Origin: Dyadobacter sp. 50-39
Lineage (GTDB): Bacteria > Bacteroidota > Bacteroidia > Cytophagales > Spirosomataceae
Reading direction: 5' to 3'
Assembly (NCBI GenBank): GCA_001898145.1
Contig: MKSR01000040.1
Location: forward strand, 744,001-808,000
DNA: 64,000 nt
Part shown: in pieces, positions 63,844-64,000 of the stretch
How the letters are laid out: each line of letters starts with the position of its first letter
Numbering within the stretch: position 1 is the first letter of the stretch
Program-made: the position numbers and the translations under genes
Notes under the pieces: generated by a model
What the model was told of the DNA's origin: nothing
Seen by the model: only the letters and a program-made list of their open reading frames with translations
Databases searched by the model: none

Positions 63844-64000
63844 ATGTTTTTTGGGTACTTGCCTTACGGGGCGGCTGACACTTTTTTGAAAAAGCTTCAA
63901 ATGGCCGGGTGCCATAAAATAGTCAAAGAATCGAATCCCGAGGGCCAATCCGATCTGCTGGAAATGGCAGGCAGCCTGAAAGAAGGAGATGTGCTGATAC
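63844..64000 (+). CDS. Serine-recombinase-like N-terminus without the usual serine motif (runs off window)
   Basis: The first 52 codons read MFFGYLPYGAADTFLKKLQ, then AGCHKIVKESNPEGQSD and AGSLKEGDVLI. The order 'GY....(6-10)...L..L..AGC.KI..E...G...L......L..GD.L' is that of the resolvase/invertase N-terminal domain ('MIYGYIRVSTxxQ...LQ..AL..AGC..I..E..SG....R..L...L..L..GD.LVV'). However, the RVST segment that carries the catalytic Ser is replaced by LPYGAAD. The remainder is outside the window. It may be an inactive recombinase, a regulator derived from one, or a remnant. Confidence 0.4.
   Translation, partial: MFFGYLPYGAADTFLKKLQMAGCHKIVKESNPEGQSDLLEMAGSLKEGDVLI

Noticed and set aside
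1-64000. CRISPR array, tRNA, rRNA or IS element
   Set aside because: No regular spaced repeats, no cloverleaf with CCA-type end and no transposase gene could be found by eye.

Overview
The window looks like a chromosomal segment of a Bacteroidota bacterium, most likely order Cytophagales (a Dyadobacter- or Larkinella-like genus; this is inference from gene content, no marker rRNA is present). Supporting signs are a SusC/SusD pair with a cognate ECF sigma/FecR anti-sigma module, beta-propeller 'hybrid-like' sensor kinases paired with LytTR regulators, DUF4153, many carbohydrate-active enzymes, TAT-type sugar oxidoreductases, and Bacteroidetes-type promoter boxes (TTG-N19-TAnnTTTG, best example at 50128-50157). 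Coding density is high, there are no rRNA, tRNA, IS or CRISPR elements that I can see, and most genes sit in short operons.

Layout. 1-1327: 3'-truncated propeller sensor gene running off the left edge, then a PDZ-domain gene remnant and a small membrane protein. 2410-8167 (minus): treZ preceded by a compact three-gene cassette (nitrobindin-like barrel protein, MSOX-type flavin oxidase, amine-oxidase-type flavoprotein). 8623-12067: diheme cytochrome c, Crp regulator, secreted Gfo/Idh/MocA dehydrogenase. 12407-22661: a polysaccharide utilisation locus (PUL): ECF sigma, FecR anti-sigma, STN-type SusC, SusD, GH28 and a frameshifted GH43; its enzymes suggest pectin-type polysaccharide. 22668-27489: DUF3592-like protein and a LytS/LytTR two-component system with a propeller sensor. 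27795-35859: small accessory genes (DKNYY, ankyrin), Zn-dehydrogenase, Bcr/CflA efflux, small basic and acidic proteins, SDR and AraC regulator. 35887-40592: divergent frameshifted sulfatase and TonB receptor, with a candidate small RNA between them. 40698-41467: HigBA-like toxin-antitoxin. 41642-53138: second carbohydrate block (GH106, GH43, TIM-barrel isomerase, divergent GH28) interleaved with membrane proteins. 53148-55738: PAS kinase, response regulator and SemiSWEET. 55851-63103: Tyr-less SDR plus tautomerase, Hsp70-like ATPase, glgX, FtsX-type permease. 63248-64000: a hypothetical protein and the start of a serine-recombinase-like gene without the usual serine motif.

How it works together: sigma/anti-sigma and propeller sensors would sense glycans; SusCD, the TonB receptor and secreted GH28/GH43/GH106/sulfatase would capture and degrade plant-type polysaccharide; dehydrogenases, isomerase and SemiSWEET would handle released sugars; treZ and glgX belong to trehalose/glycogen storage metabolism. 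Two genes (GH43 at 20942 and sulfatase at 37541) carry single-base frameshifts at short homopolymers, which may be assembly errors or real inactivation.
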